From the NCBI GenBank assembly GCA_964493945.1, contig CAZBQG010000241.1, positions 1-6,722 of the forward strand: a stretch of DNA of 6,722 nucleotides, given 5' to 3'. The position numbers and the translations under genes were made by a program. The stretch comes from CAZBQG01 sp964493945 (lineage in GTDB: Bacteria > Pseudomonadota > Alphaproteobacteria > Rhodospirillales > UBA2165). The notes beneath the pieces were generated by a model that was not told the origin of the DNA, ran no database searches, and was given only the letters and a program-made list of their open reading frames with translations. Positions 1 through 5,848 of the stretch are shown in pieces; the first letter of the stretch is position 1, and every line of letters starts with the position of its first letter.

Positions 1-188
1 CACCTTACTCACCGGACCTCAATCCAATCGAACAGGCCTTCGCCAAGGTCAAACATTGGATGCGCATGGCCCAGAAAAGAGACCTTGAGGAGGCCTGGCA
101 ACAGGTCGGCCGGATCGTCGATAATTTCAACGACCACGAATGCGCAAACTACTGCAAAAATGCCGGTTATGCTTCCGTCAAAACTTGA
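1..188 (+). CDS. IS630-family transposase, C-terminal end (partial)
   Basis: The reading frame is already open at base 3 and ends at TGA 186-188; the 5' part lies outside the window, so about 61 C-terminal residues are visible. They begin PYSPDLNPIEQAFAKVKHWM. The S-P-D-L-N-P-I-E block is the hallmark of the third catalytic box of IS630/Tc1-mariner DDE transposases, and its glutamate is the last metal-binding acid of the DDE triad. A short helical tail rich in charged residues follows, as is usual in the family. The enzyme would cut and join the IS ends at TA-containing targets. It points the opposite way to the catabolic operon and is separated from it by the structured region 189-531. Whether the upstream part is intact, or split into two frames as in many IS630 members, cannot be judged from this window. 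Confidence 0.9.
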   Translation, partial: PYSPDLNPIEQAFAKVKHWMRMAQKRDLEEAWQQVGRIVDNFNDHECANYCKNAGYASVKT

Positions 189-206
189 AACACTCTAGGA
201 CGTCCT
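1..206 (+). mobile_element. Right end of an IS630-like insertion sequence (boundary uncertain)
   Basis: The transposase fragment must belong to an insertion sequence whose right end lies soon after its stop codon. Just beyond the stop is CTAG (195-198), overlapping a perfect 10-bp palindrome AGGACGTCCT (197-206). IS630-family elements generally end a few tens of bases after the transposase stop and insert at TA, often within CTAG. The true terminal repeat cannot be fixed without the left end. The intact four-arm palindrome starting at 218 suggests that the element ends before it. Confidence 0.4.
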
Positions 207-217
207 TAATCGAGGGT

Positions 218-310
218 GCCTCCGCCGAGTGCTTTTAGTAAAGGGCGCTTCGCGTCGCCTTTGGCGATCACCCTGCGGGTGACCCTTGACAAAAATCATC
301 CGCCGGAGGC
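218..310. repeat. Four-arm (cloverleaf-like) intergenic palindrome
   Basis: Bases 218-245 pair with 283-310: of 28 positions, 22 are Watson-Crick, one is G-T and five are mismatches at 225, 228, 232, 237 and 240. The outermost seven pairs (GCCTCCG with CGGAGGC) and the innermost five (AAGGG with CCCTT) are perfect. The 37 bases enclosed divide exactly into three consecutive perfect hairpins, each with a 3-base loop: CGC-TTC-GCG (246-254), TCGCC-TTT-GGCGA (255-267) and TCACCC-TGC-GGGTGA (268-282). No base is left unpaired between arms, so the fold is a closed four-way junction. It is not a tRNA: the closing stem is far too long and no T-loop or anticodon arm of proper size exists. It could be a dispersed palindromic repeat, a miniature transposon relic or a structured RNA. 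I do not recognise a named family. Confidence 0.75.
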
Positions 311-332
311 TTAGCGGGATCAGGCCGGCCCG

Positions 333-381
333 AAAAAATGGCCTTCATTAAGATCTCCCAAAAGATCTTCTTTGGAAGACC
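333..381 (-). terminator. Intrinsic terminator of the catabolic operon
   Basis: Read on the minus strand, GGTCTTC (381-375) pairs with GAAGGCC (346-340) through six Watson-Crick pairs and one G-U pair. The stem encloses a second perfect 7-bp stem, AAGATCT with AGATCTT (369-363 with 356-350). It is followed by one A and then six T (338-333). The G-U pair becomes a C-A mismatch on the plus strand, and only the minus direction has the T tract, so the signal is directional. It lies about 150 nt beyond the stop codon of the monooxygenase gene and is the natural end of the minus-strand transcript. Confidence 0.7.
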
Positions 382-531
382 CACTGGACCCAAACTTGGT
401 CGCCAAGCAACAACACATGCGCCGCGCCCGGCAGTGCCTGTCAAGGGTTGCCACTTGGCGACCGCCGGAGACGGCTTGCCCTTGATGGGCGGTGGCGAGG
501 GTGGCAGGCTGATTGTTGGCGGGGCGCCCGC
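382..531 (-). other. Hairpin-rich 3' untranslated region, no gene seen
   Basis: Between the monooxygenase stop and the terminator no convincing gene is visible, but several inverted repeats are. A perfect 10-bp pair GGTCGCCAAG (398-407) and CTTGGCGACC (454-463) brackets 46 bases that contain GCCG-CGCC-CGGC (421-432). Next to it are GCCG-GAGA-CGGC (464-475) and GCCC-TTGAT-GGGC (478-490). A 6-bp hairpin GGCGGG-GCG-CCCGCC (518-532) ends at the last base of the stop codon. Four-bp hairpins occur by chance in GC-rich DNA, so only the 10-bp pair and the 6-bp hairpin carry weight. The likely role is transcript stabilisation, or a 3'-derived small RNA ending at the terminator. Confidence 0.4.
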
Positions 532-1647
532 CTAATGCCCGCCGAGCGGCTCAAACGCCGGGATGACCTCCTTGCCGAACAACTCGATGGAGTTCGCGAC
601 CATGGCCTCGGGCATCTTGCCGATGTCGTGGTTGGTGCAGAAATTGTTGTAGCCCATCAATTTCTGGCCTTCCTGCAAGCGCTTGATCACGGTTTCCGGG
701 CTGCCGACGATGGCCAGGCCGCTGTCGATATTGAAGTCGTAATCCGTTCGCGCGCGCATCATGACGTCGCCGCGGCGTTTGTCGTCGGGGCGTTCGCTGT
801 GCTTGCCCATGCCGCGCGGATGGGTGCCCCAGCCGATGCGGGTGTCGCTGACCGAGCCAGCGGCGGCGGGGACGGCGCTGCCTTCGGGCGTGGTAAGGAA
901 TTGGCGGGCTTCTTCGTGAGCCTTTTCGTCGGTCTCCGCCACATGGACCTGGCGCATCAGGAAAACCCGCGGGCGCCGGCCGGGGTGTTTGTGTTCCTCC
1001 CAGCTTTTCCAGAAGAGCTGGAACTTTTCGGCCACCACCTCGTCGACGTCCAGGTTCTGGGCGACGTCGTGGCCGGTTTTGGCGGCGAAGCGGATCGAAT
1101 CCTCGGAATGGACCGAGACCCAGATGGGCAGGGGATCTTGGTAGGGCTGGGGCTTGGGCAAGGCCTCGTCGAAGCGGTAGAACTTGCCGTCGTAAGTCAC
1201 CTCGTCCTGGGTCCAGGCCATCTGGATCAGCTCCAGGATTTCCTCCGAGCGCCCCGCGCGTTCGTAATAGTCCATGTCCCAGCGGATGAATTCGTGCTCA
1301 TGCACGCCAATGCCGGTGCCGAATTCCACCCGGCCCCGGGACAGATGGTCGAGCATCGCCACTTCCTGGGCCAGGCGCATGGGGTGGTAAAAGGGCAGGG
1401 GCCAGACCATGGCGCCCAAGCGGAGCTTGGAGGTCCGGGCCGCCACCGCCGTCAGGAAGACCGTCGGCGAGGTGATGCGCCCGATCATGGCCGAGTTCTG
1501 ATGCTCGATCACGTAATAGGAATGCCAGCCCAGCTCCTCCAGGCGCACCGCCTGGCTGATATGGGTTTCGTAGATATCGGCGAAGGGTCCCTGAGTGTCG
1601 GCATAGCCGCCAACCGCGGACCAGAACGCGAAATCCATCTTTGTCAT
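532..1647 (-). CDS. LLM-class (luciferase-like) flavin-dependent monooxygenase
   Basis: The product is 371 residues, normal for a single-domain bacterial-luciferase-like TIM barrel. Members use reduced FMN (or F420) and O2 to oxidise ketones, sulfonates, amines or aromatic rings in the cytoplasm. Family marks are the N-terminal strand DFAFWSAVGG, the block around EHQNS (48-52) that lines the flavin pocket, the segment RLGAMVWPLPFYHP followed by LDHLSRGRVEFGTGIG (76-114), which is the most conserved part of the family, and the late GSPETVIKRL (315-324), typical of flavin-phosphate binding. The FMN-type oxygenase reading is more likely than F420, but residues alone do not settle it. No FMN reductase lies in the window, so reduced flavin must come from elsewhere. 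It is the last gene of the cluster and the only one with a long upstream gap (133 bp). The ATG at 1645-1647 is preceded by a G-rich ribosome site; a second ATG three codons in is less well placed. Confidence 0.88.
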   Translation of the reverse strand: MTKMDFAFWSAVGGYADTQGPFADIYETHISQAVRLEELGWHSYYVIEHQNSAMIGRITSPTVFLTAVAARTSKLRLGAMVWPLPFYHPMRLAQEVAMLDHLSRGRVEFGTGIGVHEHEFIRWDMDYYERAGRSEEILELIQMAWTQDEVTYDGKFYRFDEALPKPQPYQDPLPIWVSVHSEDSIRFAAKTGHDVAQNLDVDEVVAEKFQLFWKSWEEHKHPGRRPRVFLMRQVHVAETDEKAHEEARQFLTTPEGSAVPAAAGSVSDTRIGWGTHPRGMGKHSERPDDKRRGDVMMRARTDYDFNIDSGLAIVGSPETVIKRLQEGQKLMGYNNFCTNHDIGKMPEAMVANSIELFGKEVIPAFEPLGGH

Positions 1648-1654
1648 GGTTTAT

Positions 1655-1667
1655 CCCCCCCCCTCTA
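1655..1667 (-). promoter_or_regulatory. Poly-G ribosome-binding site of the monooxygenase gene
   Basis: On the minus strand the sequence before the ATG reads TAGA, then nine G (1663-1655), then ATAAACC. The purine stretch is at the correct distance (7 nt) to act as a Shine-Dalgarno site. A nine-base homopolymer is unusual for such a site and is prone to slippage during replication. The other ribosome sites in the window are G-rich too (five G before the hydratase, GGGG before the CMD gene), but none is a tract this long. Confidence 0.55.
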
Positions 1668-1694
1668 TTGTTTAGCCGCAAATACGTAGTCGCG

Positions 1695-1723
1695 AATATA
1701 CGCAAATTTCGTCGCCATTGTAA
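1695..1723 (-). promoter_or_regulatory. Possible sigma-70-type promoter for the monooxygenase gene
   Basis: On the minus strand TTACAA (1723-1718) and TATATT (1700-1695) are separated by 17 bases. The -10 matches consensus at five of six positions, the -35 at only three. This AT-rich pocket stands out in a GC-rich leader and would give a 5' leader of about 40 nt. The same bases are covered by a possible 17-codon upstream ORF, so the two readings compete. Confidence 0.25.
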
Positions 1724-1753
1724 TAGCTTCCCCTCCTCAGCCTTCCAAAGTGC

Positions 1754-1769
1754 GGGGGACGCCTCCCCC
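1754..1769 (-). other. GC-rich hairpin after the CMD-like gene
   Basis: GGGGGA (1754-1759) and TCCCCC (1764-1769) form a perfect 6-bp stem with a 4-base loop, starting about 12 nt beyond the stop codon of the CMD-like gene. No T tract follows in the minus direction, so it is a poor intrinsic terminator. It could protect the 3' end of the five-gene transcript or cause partial attenuation before the monooxygenase gene. Confidence 0.35.
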
Positions 1770-1780
1770 TCCCCCCAAGC

Positions 1781-2326
1781 TCAAGCCTTAAGCGGCGGCT
1801 CGCCGTCGGGCATTTCCTGGAAGCAGTTGAGGATCATGGCGACCGAGGTGTAATAGCCCAGGATCGCCACCAGCTCGACCAGGGTCTGTTCGCCGAATTC
1901 CCCCAGCGCGCCGGCGTAGGTCTCGTCCGACACCCCTTTCTGTTCCACCAGCTCCTTGGCGAAGCCATAAAGTATGCGCTCATCGGTTTTTTCGAACTGC
2001 GGTTTGGCGTGATTGGCGATGGCGTCGGTTGCCGCCTCGTCGATGCCCGCCTTTAGGGCAAGGGGCTGGTGGGCATACCATTCGATCTGGGCCGTCCAAT
2101 GGCGCGCCACAACTAAGATGGCAAGCTCGCTGAGGCGGGGATCGAGTGTTGTCTGGAAGCGGCAGAAGGCCCCCAGCCTTTGCGCCAGGCCCGCCAGTTT
2201 GGGGCTTCGGAACCAGGCATTCATCGGCCCCGCGATGGAAGTGCGGGGGCCTGAGAGGATGTCATCATGAGCCAGCTTTTGCTCGTCCGTCATTTCCTCA
2301 TAGGTAAATTTTTTTATTCTGCTCAT
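1781..2326 (-). CDS. Carboxymuconolactone decarboxylase (CMD/AhpD-like) family protein
   Basis: The product is 181 residues, all-helical in appearance, with the CMD core at about 40-100: LSELAILVVARHWTAQIEWYAHQPLALKAGI. AhpD-type members have Glu, then Cys-x2-Cys-x3-His, twelve residues later. Here Glu67 and His86 are kept at the right spacing but the two cysteine positions are Ala79 and Glu82. A disulfide-based peroxidase role is therefore unlikely. The E-W-Y-A-H arrangement resembles the CMD-like branch found in aromatic and lactone catabolic clusters, where the exact reaction is often unknown. A second conserved helix, EQTLVELVAILGYYTSVAMILN (146-167), is usual for this branch. The gene begins 16 bp after the SDR stop, with GGGGAAC as ribosome site, so it is probably cotranscribed. 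Decarboxylation or lactone hydrolysis in the operon's pathway is a guess. Confidence 0.85.
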   Translation of the reverse strand: MSRIKKFTYEEMTDEQKLAHDDILSGPRTSIAGPMNAWFRSPKLAGLAQRLGAFCRFQTTLDPRLSELAILVVARHWTAQIEWYAHQPLALKAGIDEAATDAIANHAKPQFEKTDERILYGFAKELVEQKGVSDETYAGALGEFGEQTLVELVAILGYYTSVAMILNCFQEMPDGEPPLKA

Positions 2327-2342
2327 GGATTTGTTCCCCCAA

Positions 2343-3125
2343 TCATCCCTTTTTCGGCAAAGGCCCGAATTTCAAGCCGAAATCCACCTCCAGGATTTCG
2401 CCGGTCATGAGGTCGGTCCCGGTGATAAAAAAGACCAACAGATCGGCTATCTCCTCGGGTGTTGAAGCCTTTTGCACCGGCGAGGTTTCTTCCATGTTTT
2501 TGACCATGGCCTCGTAGCGCTCATCGCCCAGGGCGCCTCGCATCCAGCGCCCCTGGATGAAGCCGGGGCAGATGGCGTTGACCCGGATTTCAGGCGCCAG
2601 GTTGCGGGCGAGATTAAGCGTCATGGCGTTGAGCGCTCCTTTCGACGATGAATAGGCGATGGAGCTGCCGCCGCCATTGAGGGCACCGAGCGCCGACATG
2701 TTGACGATGGAGCCATTTCCTTGCGCCTTCATATGGGGCACCACGGCGCGCGACATTTGATAAGACCCGATCAGATTGACCGAATAGATATCGATGAAAT
2801 CCTGAGCCGAGACCGCATCCATATCGCCGGGCGGTGCCGGCTTGGTGCGCCCCGCATTGTTGACCAGCGCATCCACCCGGCCCCATTTATCCACGGCCTC
2901 CGCCACCATGGCGCGGCATTGATCGTCTTGCGATACGTCCGCCTGGCAGAGGATGGTTTCCGCCCCCGATGCTTCGCACTGAGCCTGGGTCTCTTTCGCT
3001 TCCGCCTCACTTTTCGTGTAATTGATCACCACATTGCTGCCCTTGGAGGCCAGCAGGCGGGCCGCGGCCGAGCCGACGCCGCTGGCCGATCCGGTGACGA
3101 TGGAAACGCCTCCCTTGATATCCAT
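2343..3125 (-). CDS. Short-chain dehydrogenase/reductase (classical SDR, FabG-like)
   Basis: The product is 260 residues, typical of classical SDRs, which interconvert alcohols and ketones with NAD(P)H in the cytoplasm. All family motifs are present: the nucleotide-binding TGSASGVG (11-18), Asp63-Val64 near the adenine, NNAG (89-92), the catalytic tetrad Asn117, Ser144, Tyr158 and Lys162 (YSSSK), and CPGFI (186-190). The end of the second strand, INYTKS (34-39), has no acidic residue, which favours NADPH over NADH. The C-terminal GEILEVDFGLKFG is of the FabG type. The gene sits 15 bp after the cupin and 16 bp before the CMD-like gene, with AAAGGA as ribosome site. The context suggests a catabolic dehydrogenase acting on a hydroxylated or hydroxyacyl-CoA intermediate rather than fatty-acid synthesis, since no other fatty-acid gene is nearby. 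Confidence 0.92.
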   Translation of the reverse strand: MDIKGGVSIVTGSASGVGSAAARLLASKGSNVVINYTKSEAEAKETQAQCEASGAETILCQADVSQDDQCRAMVAEAVDKWGRVDALVNNAGRTKPAPPGDMDAVSAQDFIDIYSVNLIGSYQMSRAVVPHMKAQGNGSIVNMSALGALNGGGSSIAYSSSKGALNAMTLNLARNLAPEIRVNAICPGFIQGRWMRGALGDERYEAMVKNMEETSPVQKASTPEEIADLLVFFITGTDLMTGEILEVDFGLKFGPLPKKG

Positions 3126-3140
3126 GTTTCTAGTCCTTTC

Positions 3141-3668
3141 TCAGATGGGTTCGGCGTCGATCAGCACGAACATCATCAAACAGGGCACATCGCCCGGATT
3201 GTTCCAGGCATGGACCGTGCCCCGCTGCACTAATGTGTCGCCCGCCTTCATGCGGGTTTCCGTATCGCCCAGGATCAGATCCGCCTCGCCTTCCAGGACC
3301 AGGGCGTAATCGATGGTGCGGGTCTTGTGCATGGCGGCGTGGCGTCCACTGTTCTGAGACGCACCGTCCAACGTATCGGGTACCACATCGGCCTTGATGG
3401 AGGATGCGGGCGGCAACTCCAAAATACGGAAGACCGATCCCCCATCGGGCGGTGGCAGGGTGAAGGGGCGCAAGGACGTATCCTCGTTGCCGGCATTCGA
3501 CGCAGGCGTTTCGTTGCCCACCCATAATTCGGTGGCGCCCCAATTGGGGCGGTTCTCGTCGGTCCTGACATTGGGCGCGGGCCCGTCTGAAATGACCACC
3601 GCCTTGCCGTCTTCGTCATGGCCGGTGACGATCCGGCGGATTTTTCTGGGTCCTGTAATTTCAGTCAT
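3141..3668 (-). CDS. Small cupin-domain protein
   Basis: The product is 175 residues with a single C-terminal cupin barrel (about 78-170) and an N-terminal extension beginning with RRIVTGHDEDGKAVVISDGPAPN (11-33), a block often seen in this subfamily. Cupin motif 1 is present with exact spacing but altered ligands: Gly108, His114, Thr116 where the second His is expected, Asp120 in place of Glu, and Gly127. Motif 2 keeps Gly143, Gly150, His153 and Asn157 but lacks the proline and is one residue short. Only two of the four classical metal ligands (His114, His153) remain, plus Asp120. The phrases TIDYALVLEGE and QRGTVHAW are those of a common small-cupin subfamily in degradation clusters whose reaction is unclear. 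The gene is 30 bp after the synthetase and 15 bp before the SDR. It may be an isomerase, a dioxygenase-like enzyme or a ligand sensor. Confidence 0.85.
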   Translation of the reverse strand: MTEITGPRKIRRIVTGHDEDGKAVVISDGPAPNVRTDENRPNWGATELWVGNETPASNAGNEDTSLRPFTLPPPDGGSVFRILELPPASSIKADVVPDTLDGASQNSGRHAAMHKTRTIDYALVLEGEADLILGDTETRMKAGDTLVQRGTVHAWNNPGDVPCLMMFVLIDAEPI

Positions 3669-3698
3669 GATGTGTTCCTTCTCCCTGTGAACATGAAC

Positions 3699-5819
3699 TC
3701 AATTTTTGGTCGGGACGATCAGCGCGTCCAAAGCCATGGCGCCCTTGCCTTTGGGCAGGACGAGAAAGGGATTGATGTCGATGCTTTCCATGCGGTCGCG
3801 ATTGGCATGGGCGAACAAGGATAGCCGGCTCAAAGCCCTGGCCAGCGCATCCAGATCGGCGGGTGCCGAGCCACGAGCGCCTTGCAACAATGCATATCCC
3901 TTAACGCTCCGGATCATGCGTTTGGCTTCCACCACGCCGAAGGGGGCGATACGGAAGACCACGTCTTTGTAGATTTCCACGAAGATACCACCGATGCCGA
4001 ACATGACCACCGGGCCCAAGGATGCATCCCGGCTGACTCCCAAGATGGTTTCGATGCCGCCCGAAATCTGCTTGGCCACCAGCATGCCGTCGGTATTGGC
4101 GCCAACCTGTCCGGCCCGGTCCATGATTTCCCCATAGGCGGCTCGGAGTTTGCCCGGCCCATCCAAGTCAAGCGCCACACCCCCCATATCCAATTTATGG
4201 GTGATGGCGGGTGCGACGACCTTTAAGACAGAAGGATAGCCCAGCCGGTCAGCCGCCCGGGCGGCAGCCGAGGCCGAGGTCACCAGCCGGTGTTTGACAA
4301 CAGGCAGTCCGGCCCGCTTGAGAAGCCGCAGCGCTTCCACTTCGCTTAGCTGCCGGGCGGGGATTTTGGGCAAATCCTTGGGCACCCGGGGGATGGCGGG
4401 CGGTTTGGTTTTTCCCGAAACTGTGCCGGCAAATTTGACCAGCGCGCCAATCACCTCCATGGCCCGGTGGGGGTCTTCCATGATCAGGAAGCCTTCCCTC
4501 TCGTATTCGGTCACCACTTCGGGGAGTGCTATCAGACACAGCACCATGACCTTGTCCGAAAATTTGCGTCGGACGGGCAGCACATGTTCCCGGAAGCGTT
4601 CCATCTGCATGGGGATGGAGCCCATGGTGGAAGCAAATATAACGGCGGATTGGCAGCCCCCATCGGTGAACATGATTTCCAGGCTGCGCCCGATGACGCT
4701 CATATCCGTCGACCACAGCGCCGTGGTATCCACCGGGTTGCGGGCCAGCCCATGGGGGAACATGGAAAGCAGTTTTTTCTGCGCTTTTTTGGGCATGACC
4801 GGCACGCCGATGCCTATTTTCTCGGCTGAATCCGCCATCAAGACGCCGACGCCGCCGGAAATGGTCAGCAGACCCACATCGGAACTGGGCGGATAGATGC
4901 CCCGCTCGCAGGCCAGGGCCACATCCACCAGCTCATCAATGGTCTGGGCCCGGTGCGCCCCATATTGATCGAACAATCCGTCATAGACTCGGTCCGATCC
5001 GGCCAGGGACCCGGTGTGGGACATGGCCGCTTCGGCGCCGATGGAGGAGCTGCCCACCTTTAGCATGATCACCGGCTTGCCATTGGAACGTGCTAAATCC
5101 AGGGCATGCACCAGCTTTTCCGGATCGGCGCAGCCTTCCATATAGCCGATGATCACTTTGCTTTCCCTGTCGCCCGCCATATAGGCCAGGCAGTCGGCGA
5201 AATCCACCACGCATTGATTGCCCGTGGTCACCCATTTGGCAAAGCCCGCGCCGTTTTTGCGGGCCAGCACAAACACATGTGCACCAAAGGCACCGCTTTG
5301 GCTGATGATGCTCAGATTGCCGCGCTTGGGGCCGCTTTCGTAGGGCTTTTCGAGCATGGCGGCGAAGGTTGCGAAAAACTTTGAAGATGTATCGAACAGC
5401 CCCATGCAGTTGGGCCCGATGATCCCCATGCCCGCCTCACGGGCCACACCCACCATGCGGTCCTGGCGGGCCTTGCCTTCTGGCCCCGTCTCGGCGAAGC
5501 CGGCGCTCACCAGGATCACATTGGAGACGCCCTTGTCCGCGCAATCGGCAATGGCCGCTTCGACGGCGGGTGCGGGCAGGACGATAAAGGCGCAATCCAC
5601 CTTGCCCTTGACCGAGGTGACCGACGGGAAAGCCTTCAGGCCCTGCACCGTCTCGTTTCTCGGATTGATGGGATAGACCTTGCCCTTGAAGCCGCTGGTC
5701 TTGGCGTAATGCAGGGGCCGCCCGCCCAGCTTCTGGGGATCGGTGGAGGCGCCGATAATGGCCACCGATTTGGGCGCAAAAAATTTCTTCATTTGTTTCG
5801 GGTCCAGGGGCAGGGGCAC
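3699..5819 (-). CDS. Acyl-CoA synthetase, NDP(ADP)-forming, fused alpha-beta type
   Basis: The product is 706 residues, the usual length for the fused alpha-beta form. It makes an acyl-CoA from a carboxylic acid, CoA and ATP, with ADP and phosphate as products and phosphohistidine intermediates. The order of domains is a CoA-binding Rossmann domain (about 12-135, SVAIIGASTDPQKLGGRP), a succinyl-CoA-ligase-like domain (about 165-305) with SHTGSLAGSD carrying the phosphorylated His268, a second ligase-like domain (about 315-460), and a C-terminal ATP-grasp domain (about 487-700). The ATP-grasp part has THKLDMGGVAL with the shuttle His541, GIGG (608-611) and DINPFLV (681-687). The start is GTG at 5817-5819, chosen because AAGGAG lies 9 nt upstream; an ATG nine codons further in lacks a ribosome site. 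The gap to the hydratase gene is 29 bp. The true acid substrate is unknown. The context implies activation of a pathway intermediate rather than acetate. Confidence 0.92.
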   Translation of the reverse strand: MPLPLDPKQMKKFFAPKSVAIIGASTDPQKLGGRPLHYAKTSGFKGKVYPINPRNETVQGLKAFPSVTSVKGKVDCAFIVLPAPAVEAAIADCADKGVSNVILVSAGFAETGPEGKARQDRMVGVAREAGMGIIGPNCMGLFDTSSKFFATFAAMLEKPYESGPKRGNLSIISQSGAFGAHVFVLARKNGAGFAKWVTTGNQCVVDFADCLAYMAGDRESKVIIGYMEGCADPEKLVHALDLARSNGKPVIMLKVGSSSIGAEAAMSHTGSLAGSDRVYDGLFDQYGAHRAQTIDELVDVALACERGIYPPSSDVGLLTISGGVGVLMADSAEKIGIGVPVMPKKAQKKLLSMFPHGLARNPVDTTALWSTDMSVIGRSLEIMFTDGGCQSAVIFASTMGSIPMQMERFREHVLPVRRKFSDKVMVLCLIALPEVVTEYEREGFLIMEDPHRAMEVIGALVKFAGTVSGKTKPPAIPRVPKDLPKIPARQLSEVEALRLLKRAGLPVVKHRLVTSASAAARAADRLGYPSVLKVVAPAITHKLDMGGVALDLDGPGKLRAAYGEIMDRAGQVGANTDGMLVAKQISGGIETILGVSRDASLGPVVMFGIGGIFVEIYKDVVFRIAPFGVVEAKRMIRSVKGYALLQGARGSAPADLDALARALSRLSLFAHANRDRMESIDINPFLVLPKGKGAMALDALIVPTKN

Positions 5820-5848
5820 CTTCTTGTTCTCCTTGTATTATGTGCCGA

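Noticed and set aside
206..271. 21-codon minus-strand GTG frame inside the four-arm repeat (VIAKGDAKRPLLKALGGGTLD)
   Set aside because: It is fully explained by the repeat's inverted arms, lies past the operon terminator and lacks a convincing ribosome site. It may be the kind of small frame that dispersed repeats create by chance.
218..310. tRNA gene, suggested by the cloverleaf-like fold
   Set aside because: The closing stem has 28 positions instead of 7, the hairpin loops are 3 bases instead of 7, and there is no T-loop consensus or CCA end.
320..418. 32-codon minus-strand frame beginning MCCCLATKFG
   Set aside because: The composition is somewhat protein-like, but no Shine-Dalgarno site precedes the ATG and the frame runs through the terminator stem and T tract, so the transcript would end before its stop codon.
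440..445. TTGACA on the minus strand (and another at 286-291 on the plus strand) as -35 promoter boxes
   Set aside because: Neither has a TATAAT-like hexamer at 16-18 bases spacing.
338..535. 65-codon plus-strand frame in the left intergenic region
   Set aside because: It starts inside the operon terminator, runs through the hairpin-rich 3' region, has no clear ribosome site and resembles no family.
448..1689. 413-codon open frame on the plus strand, antisense to the whole monooxygenase gene
   Set aside because: It mirrors a well-supported minus-strand gene. The long opening follows from GC-rich codon use, the product is a low-complexity mix of Ala, Gly, His, Val and Asp with no recognisable domain, and no ribosome site was seen.
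4294..4896. 200-codon plus-strand frame within the acyl-CoA synthetase gene
   Set aside because: It is a shadow of the strongly supported synthetase frame and has no domain or ribosome site of its own.
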